A stretch of DNA of 64,000 nucleotides from Maratus speciosus (taxonomy: Eukaryota > Arthropoda > Arachnida > Araneae > Salticidae). Positions 24,724 to 35,587 of this stretch are shown here, piece after piece. Position 1 is the stretch's first letter; each line of letters starts with the position of its first letter. The stretch spans positions 15,360,981-15,424,980 of the forward strand of contig OZ010798.1 in assembly GCA_963932465.1 (NCBI GenBank), in the 5' to 3' direction. A program made the translations under genes and the position numbers. The notes under the pieces were generated by a model. That model did not search any database and was not told the DNA's origin. It saw only the letters and a program-made list of their open reading frames with translations.

Positions 24724-24989
24724 CTTTAAATAAAAAAGAGTGACTATTCACTCCTCCGGAGTGAATAGTCACTCTATCGCAGAGTCAAAATATGCCCGAC
24801 CTCTTTAGAGTGACTATTCACTCTGAGCAAAAGTGAAATTTTTGACTCTCTCAAAGAGTGAATAGTCACTCCTGGGAAGTGAATATTCACTGTAAACAGG
24901 GGCGGATAATCACTCGTTCGGAGGAGTGACTATTCACTCTTGCTAAAGGAGTGCGGTTTTTCACCCCTGGTAGGAGTGAATAGTCACTC

Positions 24990-26297
24990 TTTCATAGGAG
25001 TGAATGTTCATTTTTTATGGAGTCATTTCTTTTTTTATTTTGCTTTTATGGGCATTTTAAAAGAATCACATATTTTACAGCATGCAATGAAAATAGATAC
25101 AACCGTGGTAAAGATTGAAATAAAATACTTTATTAGCAATATTTATTTAATTCATAGTTTGTAACACTAGTTGAACTTTTAAGGAAAAAATCAGTTAAAG
25201 TTACATATGAATTTAAATTAGATTACTGACAGAAATAAACTAATATATTTTATTCCAATCTTATCCTTTGTGTTTGCTTTTATTGCATGCCTTATAAGAA
25301 TATTACTTTTAAAGTTTTATAAATAACTTTTTAATAGGTGGATGTTATATGTTTAACAATGTTTGATTTCATTTTAACTTTTGTTTTAAATATAAATTTC
25401 TTTTTGCCGTATTTTTTCAGTGAATTGTTGCTATTTTTGCAAAGTCCCATTGTTCTAAAATATTTTTCATTTTTTCACATAAAAACAATGCTTATAAACC
25501 TACATCTTTTTTTAAAATGAGTTCTAAGCATGATTTAAACATTAAGAATGTGTGTGTATTTTTTTATCCGCTGTGATTTGGTTTTGTTTTATTTAATATG
25601 AACATGGAGTCTAATTTTTAAGTTCTCTGGAATATGTATATATTTTTCTTTTAAACATATTCCTTAACTTAATCATGATTTCTAATTTTCGCCCATTATT
25701 GCTGAAAACAATACTTATTAATGAAACAACACGGTAAGCCATATTTAATTTAATTTTTTTATTCCCGTAGATATTGTATTTTGGGAATATGAGCAAAATA
25801 GATTTGATATGTTTTATAGGAAAAGATTGACCTAGGAAATAGAAAAATTAAATATAAAAATAAACACATAACGTTTATCTGTATCTGTATGAATTTTAAT
25901 AAAAATAAAGTAAATGACTGCATATGAATGACTGCGTAGTTCTTATTGTTTGAAAAACATTTTAATGTAAAAAAGTAATTAATCTCTTTAAAAAAATATT
26001 CAGATTATGTAAGAAAATATGAACTTTTTAAAAAATATACTAAAGCTGTCTTATCGATAAACTTCAAAACAGGCATAAAAAACATTTTATTTCAATGCTT
26101 AAATATCATGTTTTATTTTTTACTGCCAAAAATTACGTGCATCAAAAACGTAGAAAATGCGTTTAAATTGAAGGAAATTTAATAATTTATGCAGAATGTC
26201 TGTAATTAATTTATTTTATACTACTCAGTATCGAAATTTTAAAATCATAAACCGCAGAAAAAGCTTACATACAGTTTAAAAAAATTAATGTACCATC
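24990..26297. other. Interior of element B, AT-rich, no gene seen
   Basis: Past the left dyad array the sequence is very AT-rich with only short chance frames. No homology or regular repeat was recognised. Confidence 0.4.
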
Positions 26298-27256
26298 TAG
26301 AGATCTGCACGGGTCGATTTTCATTCACGGCACCCAGGCCGGGCCGGGCCAACTTATTTTTTCTGTACAGAGCCGGAACTGGTTTCATTGCTAGTCTTAA
26401 CGGCCCAAATTTTTCAGTCGTAGTTTTGACACAGCCCGTATGAAAATTATTCTCTCAGCGTGGCCTGGTCCATTCAACGGTCAGATAATTTAGGCCTGGC
26501 CCAAAATTTTTTGCAAAAAATACATACATTTTTAAATCGCCATTACTCTACTCTTAAGCATTAAAAAAAAAAAAATTAAAGAATAGTAGTTTTCTACGCT
26601 TATTAAAATATAACTAAATTAAAATGCAGTAAAACGTGTGCAAAGGAACCTGCCTACGACGGAACCCTGTTTTAAACTGTAAAACGTCTTGATCCATGCA
26701 AAATTATTGTACTAATGCGTAAGAAAAGAATATATAATACATTTACACTTGCTAAGAAGGGAACTTGTCTATAACGCATTTCTTTTTTTTTCTATACAAT
26801 TCCGTCTTAGAAGATTTTACTTTATAGTATTTTTCAGATTTTTAACACTTCAATACATAGAATATGGATTAACAATATTAATGATAACTGAAGCATTTAC
26901 ATACAAGAAATACAGATTCATTAAAAAAAATAAATATCCCAGCCTGCGGCACTTCTATAAAAATGAAGATTATAAACATGAAAAAAAAATGTTAAGATAA
27001 ATATTTTGGGTCAGAACTCCTCGTACGAGACAAATTTTTAACAAAATCGACGTAAAAATCAATGTTTTGTAGAAATTCACTCGGGCCGAACTTTTAAGTT
27101 TTTTACCGGACTGGGCCAATATTTTTTCTACAGGTCGGGCCGGGTCGGGATCGCGAAAAAGTTTTAATTATCGTATCGGGCCGCGCCGGGCCGAATTTTT
27201 TTTCTATGATTCAGGCCGGGCCCGGACCTGGAAATTTCGGTCCGTGCAGGCCTCTA
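26298..27256. mobile_element. hAT-like element with GGCCCGG-rich ends
   Basis: The tips TAGAGATCTGCACGGGTCGA and, reversed, TAGAGGCCTGCACGGACCGA are followed on both sides by GGCCGGGCC blocks that stand out in this AT-rich DNA. Flanks GTACCATC and ATACCAAT are a decayed 8-bp duplication. Related sequence occurs at 42621-43320 and 44795-44924. The 83-codon frame inside has no recognised motif. Confidence 0.7.
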
Positions 27257-27498
27257 ATACCAATCTTTTTGTAATATCATAATCATCAAATATCATATTT
27301 AACTCCGAAACAATAATAATGATGATAAATACTCTAAGTGTGTAAAATCTGAAATCAGTATAAACTAAAAAAGAAAAAACAAAATCTCACAGAACGGCAA
27401 ATTAATTTTGTTTACATCGCATCTTCGCATCTGCTATGAATTGAAAGAAATCCAGATATCCTCTGAGTCACTCAGCTTTGCAAACGAAACAGATAAAA

Positions 27499-27526
27499 TT
27501 TATTATTATTATTATTATTATTATTT
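27499..27526. repeat. (TTA)n microsatellite
   Basis: About nine TTA units in the interior of element B. Confidence 0.9.
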
Positions 27527-28861
27527 TCTTTTTTCGATCGTTGGAAAACGTTCGAATGGGATTATGAAAATTGAATGGGAAGAATAAACATTTACACCCA
27601 TTTTTTTTTTATTATTCACATTGCCCGAATTAATCAAGTTTTGATTATCTTTTGCTAAGCATTTGTGTGCTTTTCAATTGTTAAAACAATTATATTTCAA
27701 ACCGCTTCATGAAGAAACATAATAGACAATCTCTTTTCTAGGAAATCAATTTTCTAGGAATAGAAATCAGGAGAACACTCCTCGATCAATCTTTTTCTAT
27801 ACAACATACAACTATTTAGCTCATCTAACATATCTACACGAATAAATGGTTAAAATTAAATAAGACTTACCTTTATTTTATGTATTCCATTAAGAATAAT
27901 TTTAATGATATCCTAATTTGTTAATCCTAAAATGGCGGACGAAAAAGTTATCATTTTTCTTATCTTACGAGGGCGCTGTAGCCTTGCTGTTCCTGATTGG
28001 TTAATAAAGAATGCATACGTAAGTCACTCTTTCGGGAGTGACTTTTTCACTCTCGATAACGGAGTGAGATATTGCACTCCTTTCTAGAGAGTGGAAAATT
28101 CCACCCTTTAAGGAGTGTATTTTTACAAAATTCATTCCAAATAGAGTGAAAATGCCTGTCACTCTTTCAAAGAGTGGGCTTTTCACTCCTCCCAATTTTA
28201 GAGTGCACGCAGTAGCGTAATACTGCAGAAAAAAAATGCAGCAAAATTGACATTCAACAAGCAAAAATCTGTCAAGAGCTTTTTGAAATAAACAATTTCA
28301 TGCCCCGTTTTCCTTAAAAGTAACGGAAATGTACATCAAAGAAATATTACTAGTATTATAAAAATTAATGAATTAAGTGAAAATTTATATTTCATCTCCT
28401 TAGTTGGTGACGATTCGTGTAAATCCAGTTTATCCTAGTTGTTTGTTTATCTGAGGTGGGCTTGGTCCATATTAACTCGGATAATCGAGACTCTACTGTA
28501 ATGCTCTTTTAATCACCACATATCATGTTTTCCACACTAAAAAGCATGTAAAAAGAGCCTGTGTATATTGGAAACTTGGCTGAAATTGTTATTTCGTGGT
28601 CTTTACGAAATAATACACTTTTTAAGATGAAAACCTGTTCAAAACGGAATATTTCTCTGGTTTTTTATGAATTTCGTCTTAGAAGGTTTCATTACATTTT
28701 GCTAAACTTTCGTAATTAAAATTGATATTTTCTACAAATTTCGGACGGGTTTGCAGCCCCATTTGCCCACCCCCTGAATATGTCATTGAAGTTGAATAAC
28801 GGCTAACATTTTCATTAGGAGAGTTGTGCACATTGAGCAAAATTGAGGACCACTGCTTTAA

Positions 28862-29745
28862 AAGGACAGTTTACCTTTTCAGCAATTTTGTTTATTTTAA
28901 AAAATATTGTTTAAATGGTGAACTCACTGCATTTCGATGTTCAACTAAAAATACATTTAAAAAAAAAACTTTTTTTAATGGCAAATTTAATTAAAATTTT
29001 AAAAAAGTTGAAAAAATATTGAACTCTTTAAATCCTACTTTTTTAAATATTGATATTTTTGCACATTTTTTTTTTCAAGATCTTCCAATATGTATTACAC
29101 AAGACTGCACACGGATCTTTAGATACATCTGATATTACATTTAATATATATTTTTTATTGATATATATAGTTTAAAACGATGAAATCTAACACATCTTCA
29201 TATATTTTTATTTTTAAAAAAATAACAATAAACCTGAAGGCTAATCCCATGTAAGGTTTATGAAATTTTTGCTCAATTTTTTTTTAAGATTTTCAAATAT
29301 GTATTACACAAGACTGCTCATGGATTTTTAGGTACATCTAATATTACATTTAATATATTTTTTCTACTGATATATATAGTGTAAAACGATGAAATCTCAC
29401 ACATCTTCATGTATTTTTTTTTTTTTAATAACAAAAAAATTGAAGGTTAATCCCATGCACAGATATACCACATATGTAATAAAGTACATGTACAAAAAAT
29501 GTCTAAAACTTTTGTCTTTGTAGAACATGAAAGCGAAGAAAATAGGTACATGGAGGAAAAGTCATTTAAAATTTTAATTTGTGTGGGTAATGGCGTTGAG
29601 TGTATTAACAAAATTTACAATATCTCACGATATAATTGCCGTATCGGTAAAAATGAGGTGTCAAAATATTTACTATTAAGCAAACTTTTTTAATATTATA
29701 AAAGAAAAATCGATTTTTTGACCAATTTTAAAGTAAACTGTGCCC
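28862..29745. mobile_element. TTAA-site element with internal tandem duplication
   Basis: TTAA at 28858-28861 precedes AAGGACAGTTTACC; the far tip, reversed, is GGGCACAGTTTAC next to TTAA at 29746-29749. A unit of about 210 bases carrying TATGTATTACACAAGACTGC is doubled at about 29068-29485. The right TTAA also starts the next element. Confidence 0.6.
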
Positions 29746-29749
29746 TTAA

Positions 29750-30158
29750 CCCTTTATCTGCCGACAGTACTTATAAGTACCATTAAAATAATTTGTTATA
29801 AAATTCATTTAATACATCGATTCGTTGTAACACAGTTTAGAACGAGTTATAGATACATTACTTTATCTTGTTTCAAAAGTCTACATTTCTTTTATAAGAA
29901 CATTATATTTGTACAATTCTTAACTCAACAAAATACTAAAAAAAATATTTAAAATAAAAGATTTGAGTGGGGTTATAAATATGGCACAAAATCCCTATAA
30001 ATTCAGTTTTAATGAATCCTTCTAAATCCTTCAATCCTTCTAATCCTTCTAAAATGTATTAAATGGTTATGTAAATCTTCTAATGTAGCTTAAACAATTC
30101 ACGAGAAATGCTTTAGAAGATCAAATTTTCATGAATTCATAATTCAGTACACAAAGGG
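29750..30158. mobile_element. 409-bp TTAA-site MITE, CCCTTTAT ends
   Basis: TTAA lies at 29746-29749 and 30159-30162; the tips are CCCTTTATCTG and, reversed, CCCTTTGTGTACTG. GTACTTATAAGTACC is a small palindrome near the left tip. Relatives lie at 43508-44790 and 54007-54541, a truncated inverted tip at about 30163-30224, and a full inverted copy at about 30641-31165. Confidence 0.75.
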
Positions 30159-30162
30159 TTAA

Positions 30163-31165
30163 AGGAATTTTATAACAAGTTATTTTAATGGTGCTTTAAA
30201 TTACCGTCGGGTCATAAAGGGTTAACTAGTTACATAAATCTTTATCTTAATTAAATTTTGTAATAAAGTAATTTGTAGTATTTACGAAATTCCGCTCTAA
30301 TTGTCACAAGAGTAACAGTGGGCGTTTCCATATACTGAAAAAAGGTTTTTTTTTTCACATCTACAATAAACAGAAAATAACATACTTCTTATAAGTATTT
30401 TCAGTTTTATAATACAAAATAGTAAAGTATACGAAATTACCTTAAATATTTTTTTGGAAGCTTCCAACCTTTTTAATTCTATAAAATTTATGAAGTCTAT
30501 TTTAGCAGTAACAATGCAAAACTGCTCCAATGACTAATAAAATTTGGCACGCAAAAATTAACTTAATATCGTCGTCTGTTGATAACTCTATCAACAATTA
30601 GTACTAACTGATGTGTTGGGTTATAGGAACAATAAATAAAATCGCCCTTTATCCCTTTATGTACTGAATAATGAATTCATGAAAAATTTATCTTCTAAAG
30701 CATTTTTGAAACTACATTAGAAGATTTACGTAACCATTTAATAAATTTTAGAAGGATTTTTAGAAGGATTGAAGGATTTAGAAGGATTCATTAAATTTGA
30801 ATGGATAGGGATTTTGTGCAATATTTATAACCGCACTCAAATCTTTTATTTTACATATTTTTCTTAGTATTTTGTAGAATTAGGAAATGTACAGATATAA
30901 TGTTCTTACAGTAGCAATATAGAAATACTTCCGAATTGAAAAATCACCCCAATTCCAAGGAAGCTGAAAAGATGCAAAGGCAAAAGAAATCATCCTTTCA
31001 AAAATATTTTTGTTTTGTGTAACCCATAATGCTTTTTGAACAAGGTAAAGTAATGCATCTATAACATTCTAAGCTGTATTACAACTAATCGATGTATGAA
31101 ATGGATTTTATAACAAGTTATTTTAATGGTACTACTAAGTACCGTCAGTAGATAAATGTTTAATT
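30163..31165. mobile_element. Inverted relatives of the CCCTTTAT MITE
   Basis: 30163-30224 is the reverse complement of a CCCTTTATG tip ending at TTAA. 30641-31165 is a longer inverted copy: it starts CCCTTTATGTACTGAATAATG and ends near GGTACTACTAAGTACCGTCAG, mirroring 29750-30158 with extra middle sequence. Between them (30230-30640) is AT-rich DNA without a recognised feature. Confidence 0.6.
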
Positions 31166-31199
31166 CCCGCTGTATAAATATCATTGATTTTGTTGTATG

Positions 31200-32345
31200 T
31201 TACAAATATACAAGTGTGGTTCAACAATTATTGTCCCTGGTGTATATAAAATATTTATACTGGGATGCTTGCTGTGGAATATTAAAGCATAATATCTTGG
31301 ATGCCTATAGGCTGAATTTCAGAACCGTACCTGCTATACTCATATAGTTTTGGAGGGAAAGGGGGGAGTGGGGGGTGAAAAGCTGATTTTTAGCTTATGG
31401 GGCTAGATTTGTGACAGTGGATGAGACGTAACTACTGTCGTTTGGACTCGGGATCATAGTGATGTAGCCACATCTCATCCATTGTCACAAATGTAGCCTC
31501 ATAAGCTCCAAACCAGCATTTCACTCTCACCCCAACCCCCCTCCTTAAAAACTCCCCCATAAATAGGTCTTTAAAAATTCACCCCTCCCTCCAAAACTTT
31601 GTTAATGGGCAATTCCATCGTAACTGACGTAATATTTGATCATCGAATTTTGTTTTCAAAACTATGTAGAAAATTTACTAATAAAATTAGAACAAATTTT
31701 TGCAATTTAAAATATTTCTTACTAAGGACTTAATAACCAAATGCCAGCAGATTATTTCAATTTCTCTTTGAGTTCCAAAAATTGCATTTCAAAATTCTGT
31801 AACTGGCGTAACATAAAATAGACAAACGTTTTTTCTGCCTTCATTGAAGTGTAAAACATATCAAAACTATCACGTTAAAAAAGGTGATTTAATGTTCTCA
31901 ACAGCACTAAGTAATGTCAAATTATAACAGTAACTTGTTTAATTAATTTCTGAATAATAATTTTTTTTAAAAATGACATTTACACGTGTAACTGACGCAA
32001 CTTTTAGTGTGTAACTGACGTAACATTGTGACTTTATAAAGACAATAAAGGTACTTAACTTAGTTTGTAAACAGTAATTTACAATTCGAGTTTATTAGGA
32101 TTTTATTATAGAATTTAAAAATATCAAGTTTTCCAATCATACCCTTAAATTAAACATATTATAAATTTTACTCCCCCCTTCCAAAATGAAAATTTTCTGT
32201 GGAATTGCCTAGCAGCTACGGTTCTGAAATTGAACATATAGGCATTTAAGAGATTAGGCTTCGATATTCCATATCAACCATCGCAGTACAAATATTTTAT
32301 ATGCACTCGGGACAATAATTATTGAACCACCCACGTACAAAGTTG
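31200..32345. mobile_element. Inverted-repeat element, arms about 130 bp
   Basis: The left arm (31200-31333) is the reverse complement of the right arm (32222-32345); shared words include GGTTCAA, ATTATTGTCCC and ATATAAAATATTT. The interior holds a palindrome of about 115 bases (31395-31510) with arms carrying TTGTGACAGTGGATGAGA-like sequence, and a nested MITE (31608-32207). The right arm has been amplified in tandem. Confidence 0.7.
31608..32207. mobile_element. MITE with GGGCAATTCCA ends and TAACTGACGTAAC repeats
   Basis: The tips GGGCAATTCCAT and, reversed, GGCAATTCCACAG enclose about 600 bases. GTAACTGACGTAACA or close variants occur four times, near 31619, 31800, 31988 and 32013. These regularly repeated internal words resemble protein-binding sites. 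Superfamily unresolved. Confidence 0.6.
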
Positions 32346-32735
32346 AATAACGGGCGTGCAATAAGACTAATATTACCATTATTATTGTTGCTGAAATTGA
32401 GCATATAGGCATTTAAGTGATTAGGCTTCGATATTCCACATCAACCATCGCAGTACAAATATTTTATATGCACTCGGGACAATAATTATTGAACCACCCA
32501 CGTACAAAGTTGAATAACGGGCGTGCAATAAGACTAATATTACCATTATTATTGTTGCTGAAATTGAGCATATAGGCATTTAAGTGATTAGGCTTCGATA
32601 TTCCACATCAACCATCGTAATACAAATATTTTATATACATTGGGGGCAATAATTATTGAACCACCCACGTACAAAGTTGAATAACGGGCGTGTATTAAGA
32701 CTAATATTACCATTATTATTGTTGTGCACGTTGAG
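32224..32735. repeat. 167-bp tandem repeat, three copies
   Basis: Units start at 32224, 32391 and 32558, each from CTGAAATTGA(A/G)CATATAGGC to CATTATTATTGTTG. The first two are nearly identical; the third has several changes and merges into a hAT-like tip. The unit is the right arm of the element at 31200-32345 plus about 40 bases, so one terminal repeat was amplified and the other was not. Confidence 0.95.
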
Positions 32736-32973
32736 CAAAGTTGAAGACCACTGCTTTAAACAATCCCGACAGGCGAAAGTTTCTACCTCGTCTCCAACAC
32801 TTTGTCGTAACATACGACCGACTTTGATTTCCGAACTTAACACACACAGGGGGGTAGTTGGAAAAACACGACTTCGCGAACACTAACAACCGCAATCACG
32901 ACTTGATGTGAAATATAACGAACCACTACACAAACATACAAAGCTATAAAAGAAAGGAAGGAGAAAATGTAAA

Positions 32974-33135
32974 TTATTTGTTTTTTACCTTTAAAGCCAC
33001 CGCAATCTCCGCAGTCCCTAACTTGCTGGGGCGCACGCCGTAGCTCTCTCTGCTCCTACCTGGCGATGGGGCGCAGCTACCGGTCGCCAAACGGCCGTCG
33101 CCAAATTCGGATGGAGTCAAAGGAATTCCTTTACA
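32974..33135 (-). CDS. GC-rich open frame with splice-donor-like end
   Basis: In very AT-rich surroundings a minus-strand frame of about 45 codons has balanced base use and many CG pairs. Part of it reads SYGVRPSKLGTAEIAVALK, and no stop interrupts it until four codons past a donor-like AAG|GTAAAA at 32989/32988. There is no ATG; an in-frame stop lies just upstream at 33136-33138. It looks like an internal or terminal piece of an exon, either of a host gene or of a repeat-borne coding segment. I do not recognise the protein. Confidence 0.35.
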   Translation of the reverse strand, partial: CKGIPLTPSEFGDGRLATGSCAPSPGRSRESYGVRPSKLGTAEIAVALKVKNK

Positions 33136-33450
33136 TTACACTAGTACGGCGCAATCCTGGTGTAAGGTGTTTGGGACACGAAGCAGCGCTAGATTAAATC
33201 CTGTCCAAAAAGGGAACGGAGAAAGTTTAGAGGTCTCTCATGTAGCGTTGTCAAGTTCGCTGTGACAAAAAGCGGGAGATAAAGACTAAGAAAACGGGAC
33301 AGTTCCATTTTGAACGGGACATTTTGAATGAACTGTAATTTTTAATCAACTCTGCGTATTTTAAAGGAATAGGTGTGTACTATATAGTCTTACCAGTCCC
33401 AGTGTCACAAACGGCGGGACAGGGTAACAAAACGGGACAGTGGCTACTAA
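33136..33450. other. Intergenic stretch with repeated CGGGACA words
   Basis: No gene seen. AACGGGACA-like words recur at about 33293, 33317, 33413 and 33431. The same word forms the target of the following hAT element. Confidence 0.35.
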
Positions 33451-33458
33451 ATCGGGAC

Positions 33459-34295
33459 CAGGGCTTAATTTCTAACACAAAAAAGTACCGGAGCCCTAAT
33501 ATTCGGCGGTACCGGTACAACAACCGTACCCCCCCCCCCCCTGCCACTTCAATCTGCATATTTATATTTCGTATACATCTGCAAAATTTAAAGCATTTTT
33601 TTTTCTTTAGCTAAATAAATATTTTAAATATATCATCTATCAGCATATATTTAGCTGTCAACTGTTCCACCTTTTAGTTATTACACCTTCTGAATAGTAA
33701 TCTTTGCCTAATTTTAAAGTTAATTTATTGCAGCATTCTGCGATTCAGTATGATAAAGATTATGATTAGGAAATAGTGTTAATACATAAAAAAGGATAGT
33801 TCGCAGCTATGCATTTTTAAGAAACATTTACAGAAATTTACAGAAATTAATATTTATATGCTGAAGAATGGAACAATGTTTTACAATTTCCTATAAAAGG
33901 TGATTAACTTAAACTATAATCCATTCCTTCCGCATAACAATCTTTTGTGGTGAATCTCTCAAAACCAGATTAAATTAAAAATTTGGCACCGTTATTGGAA
34001 AGAATCGACGCTTTTATAGAAAAAATGGAAACACTGCTCGATTGCTTTCTATCAGAATAACAATACATGGCAATTATATCTACTTACAAATCAAAGTGAC
34101 CTCGTAAAATCTTTTTAGATGGGAAGGAAAGGAAAAGTAATTTAGGCTTCAGTTTTTCGGAAGTGCCATTGCACTGGGCTCCGGAGCCCTGTATTTATGA
34201 GCTCCGGTGAATTCCGACTAATATTCAAATATTTACTAAAAACAGAGAAGTACCGGAGCCGGGCTCCGGTGAGCTCCGGCGCAAATTAAGCCCTG
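33459..34295. mobile_element. hAT element, 837 bp, CAGGGCTTAATTT ends
   Basis: ATCGGGAC occurs on both sides (33451-33458 and 34296-34303), a perfect 8-bp duplication, and the tips are perfect 13-base inverted repeats. Subterminal CCGGAGC words occur at both ends (for example GTACCGGAGCCC and GGGCTCCGG). A C run lies near 33527. Non-autonomous. Confidence 0.9.
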
Positions 34296-34362
34296 ATCGG
34301 GACATAAAATACAACAAATCCACTTTAAACGGAACCCGTCTGTTAACAGAATTATGACTTAA

Positions 34363-35064
34363 AGGGGGTCCGAGACACATTTTAAAATGATTTTTATTTA
34401 TTGAGTTAAAATTTTGAATTTTTTTGTGATGGTTAACCATATCATTTGTAAACAAAATCATATGATAAAACTTCTCATAATTTTTTTAAAAAATTTTAAA
34501 TTTAAAATTTATTTAAAAAGTGGGGTAATATAAAATCGTTATAACTCGAAATATTATTTATAGAATTTCCTTTTTTTATCATTCAAATAGACAGAAATAT
34601 ATAAGTTTTAATTTGGATTCAGCATTTTTGAAAATATTAATTTATAAAAAAATTAAAAATATTTAAAATAAAAATTTAAGAAAAAATGATGTAACTTAAA
34701 AAAAAAAGTCTTATTTTCAAAAGTAAATTTTATTTTGAAATTTGCTGAATCAAAATTAATGTAAAATAATTGAAAAAGACATGTTCCAAGTTTGAACCAT
34801 ATATCTTTAACAGTTCTTGAGTTATAACAATTTAAATACGAGAAATGGTGAGAAAACGCACTTTCACAAGAAGTCGTTTGCATGACAACCATTGCTTGAA
34901 AGCTAGATTTTGAAAACAAACCAAAACGAAAAAATGAATATGTTCTTTTCCAATAAGGATATAAACATGATTTAAGCGTCATTTTAAACAGAAAAAAGCA
35001 TTGAATTTTTTACTGCAACAAAATATTTTTAGAAAATGTGAAAATTTTTGTGACCCGGACCCCC
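34363..35064. mobile_element. TTAA-site element within a 38-bp direct repeat
   Basis: The tips AGGGGGTCCG and, reversed, GGGGGTCCGG lie directly inside TTAA. On each side stands an identical 38-bp segment (34325-34362 and 35065-35102) that itself begins and ends with TTAA and holds a third TTAA in GTTAAC. A plain TTAA insertion duplicates four bases only. The 109-codon minus-strand frame inside is lysine/phenylalanine-rich chance sequence. Confidence 0.8.
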
Positions 35065-35160
35065 TTAAACGGAACCCGTCTGTTAACAGAATTATGACTT
35101 AAGGGGACAAGGGATTTTCAAACTCATTTATTTATTTTTACTTTAAACACGTGCTGCCAC

Positions 35161-35361
35161 ACGAACTCAAATATCCTGGAAAACTGTTGCAAGACGTATG
35201 AAAAAGGTTGGACTATACACCGAGAAACCTGTTGTGGTCCGGATTATTGGTTTAGATATGTTGATGATATGCACGGCAAAGATGAACAGTATTCTTTTTT
35301 AGATAAAATCAATATGTTAGACAACAAAATCAAAAACTTGGTTTTTTGGATGTTCAGCTAA
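35161..35361 (+). pseudogene. Penelope-like reverse transcriptase fragment
   Basis: A frame without a start reads through CCGPDYWFRYVDDMHGK to a TAA at 35359-35361. YVDD is the catalytic motif C of reverse transcriptases; the W-x-R-Y-V-D-D context followed by F-L-x-x-I-N-x-L is typical of Penelope-like elements. The rest of the polymerase is missing upstream. An endonuclease fragment of the same element type follows at 36238-36590, as expected for the Penelope order. Confidence 0.75.
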
Positions 35362-35587
35362 TCAGAAATATAACGAAACAGAGTCTTCATCGCGCAGTTC
35401 TTAGGAAGATTAACAGATCTAATGCCACTATATCCCATTTGTTTGTAGTTTGCTTATAAGTTACAAAGAAGCGCTATTTAATTAATATATATTGTGTTTC
35501 AAAATTTGTTTATTTGAAGTTTGTTCAAGACATATCTTAAAAGAAAAGAATTAGATGTAATTAGAAAAATGGCAATAGAAAATACAA

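Larger units (their letters stand above)
23520..28205. mobile_element. Element B: CACT(C/T)TAAA ends, palindromic subterminal repeats
   Basis: The right tip, reversed, reads CACTCTAAAATTGGGAGG; the left tip reads CACT, then element A, then TTTAAATAAAAAAG. Both continue into GAGTGA. Six exact copies of a 16-base dyad (GAGTGAATAGTCACTC or its complement) start at 24738, 24759, 24808, 24856, 24924 and 24974. The right subterminal region (28020-28205) has related dyads, GAGTGA and TCACTC with variable spacers. The flanks rejoin to match the uninterrupted pogo-like copy at 57065-57570, with a 2-bp duplication (TA against CA). The interior is AT-rich, lacks a transposase, and hosts a hAT element at 26298-27256. 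Confidence 0.75.
22963..28498. mobile_element. Pogo/Tigger-like MITE interrupted by element B
   Basis: The right end, in reverse, reads CAGTAGAGTCTCGATTATCC after TA; the left end AATAGAGTCCCACTTAACCG is a decayed mirror. Inside the left end, two arms of about 100 bases (23015-23115 and 23157-23255) are inverted copies, both holding CTTTTTACGGCTGCT-type sequence. The outer parts align with 57065-57570, which is continuous where this copy carries the 4.7-kb insertion. Confidence 0.8.
22417..28788. mobile_element. hAT element, 6.4 kb with nested insertions
   Basis: AAGTTGAA stands on both sides (22409-22416 and 28789-28796), a perfect 8-bp target duplication typical of hAT. The tips are CAGTGGCGTATC and CATTG; the inner left end runs into a G-run and the right end carries CCCACCCCCTG. 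The element proper is only about 830 bases (22417-22962 and 28501-28788). The rest is a pogo-like element and what later landed in it. AAAACGGAATATT near 22651 recurs near 28642. No transposase seen. Confidence 0.8.

Noticed and set aside
24738..24989. Dyad array as an origin or operator cluster of a prokaryotic type
   Set aside because: It lies just inside the end of a eukaryotic transposon and has a counterpart at the other end, so subterminal repeats explain it.
34653..34982. 109-codon minus-strand frame
   Set aside because: It is K/F/S-rich low-complexity sequence inside a TTAA element with no motif.
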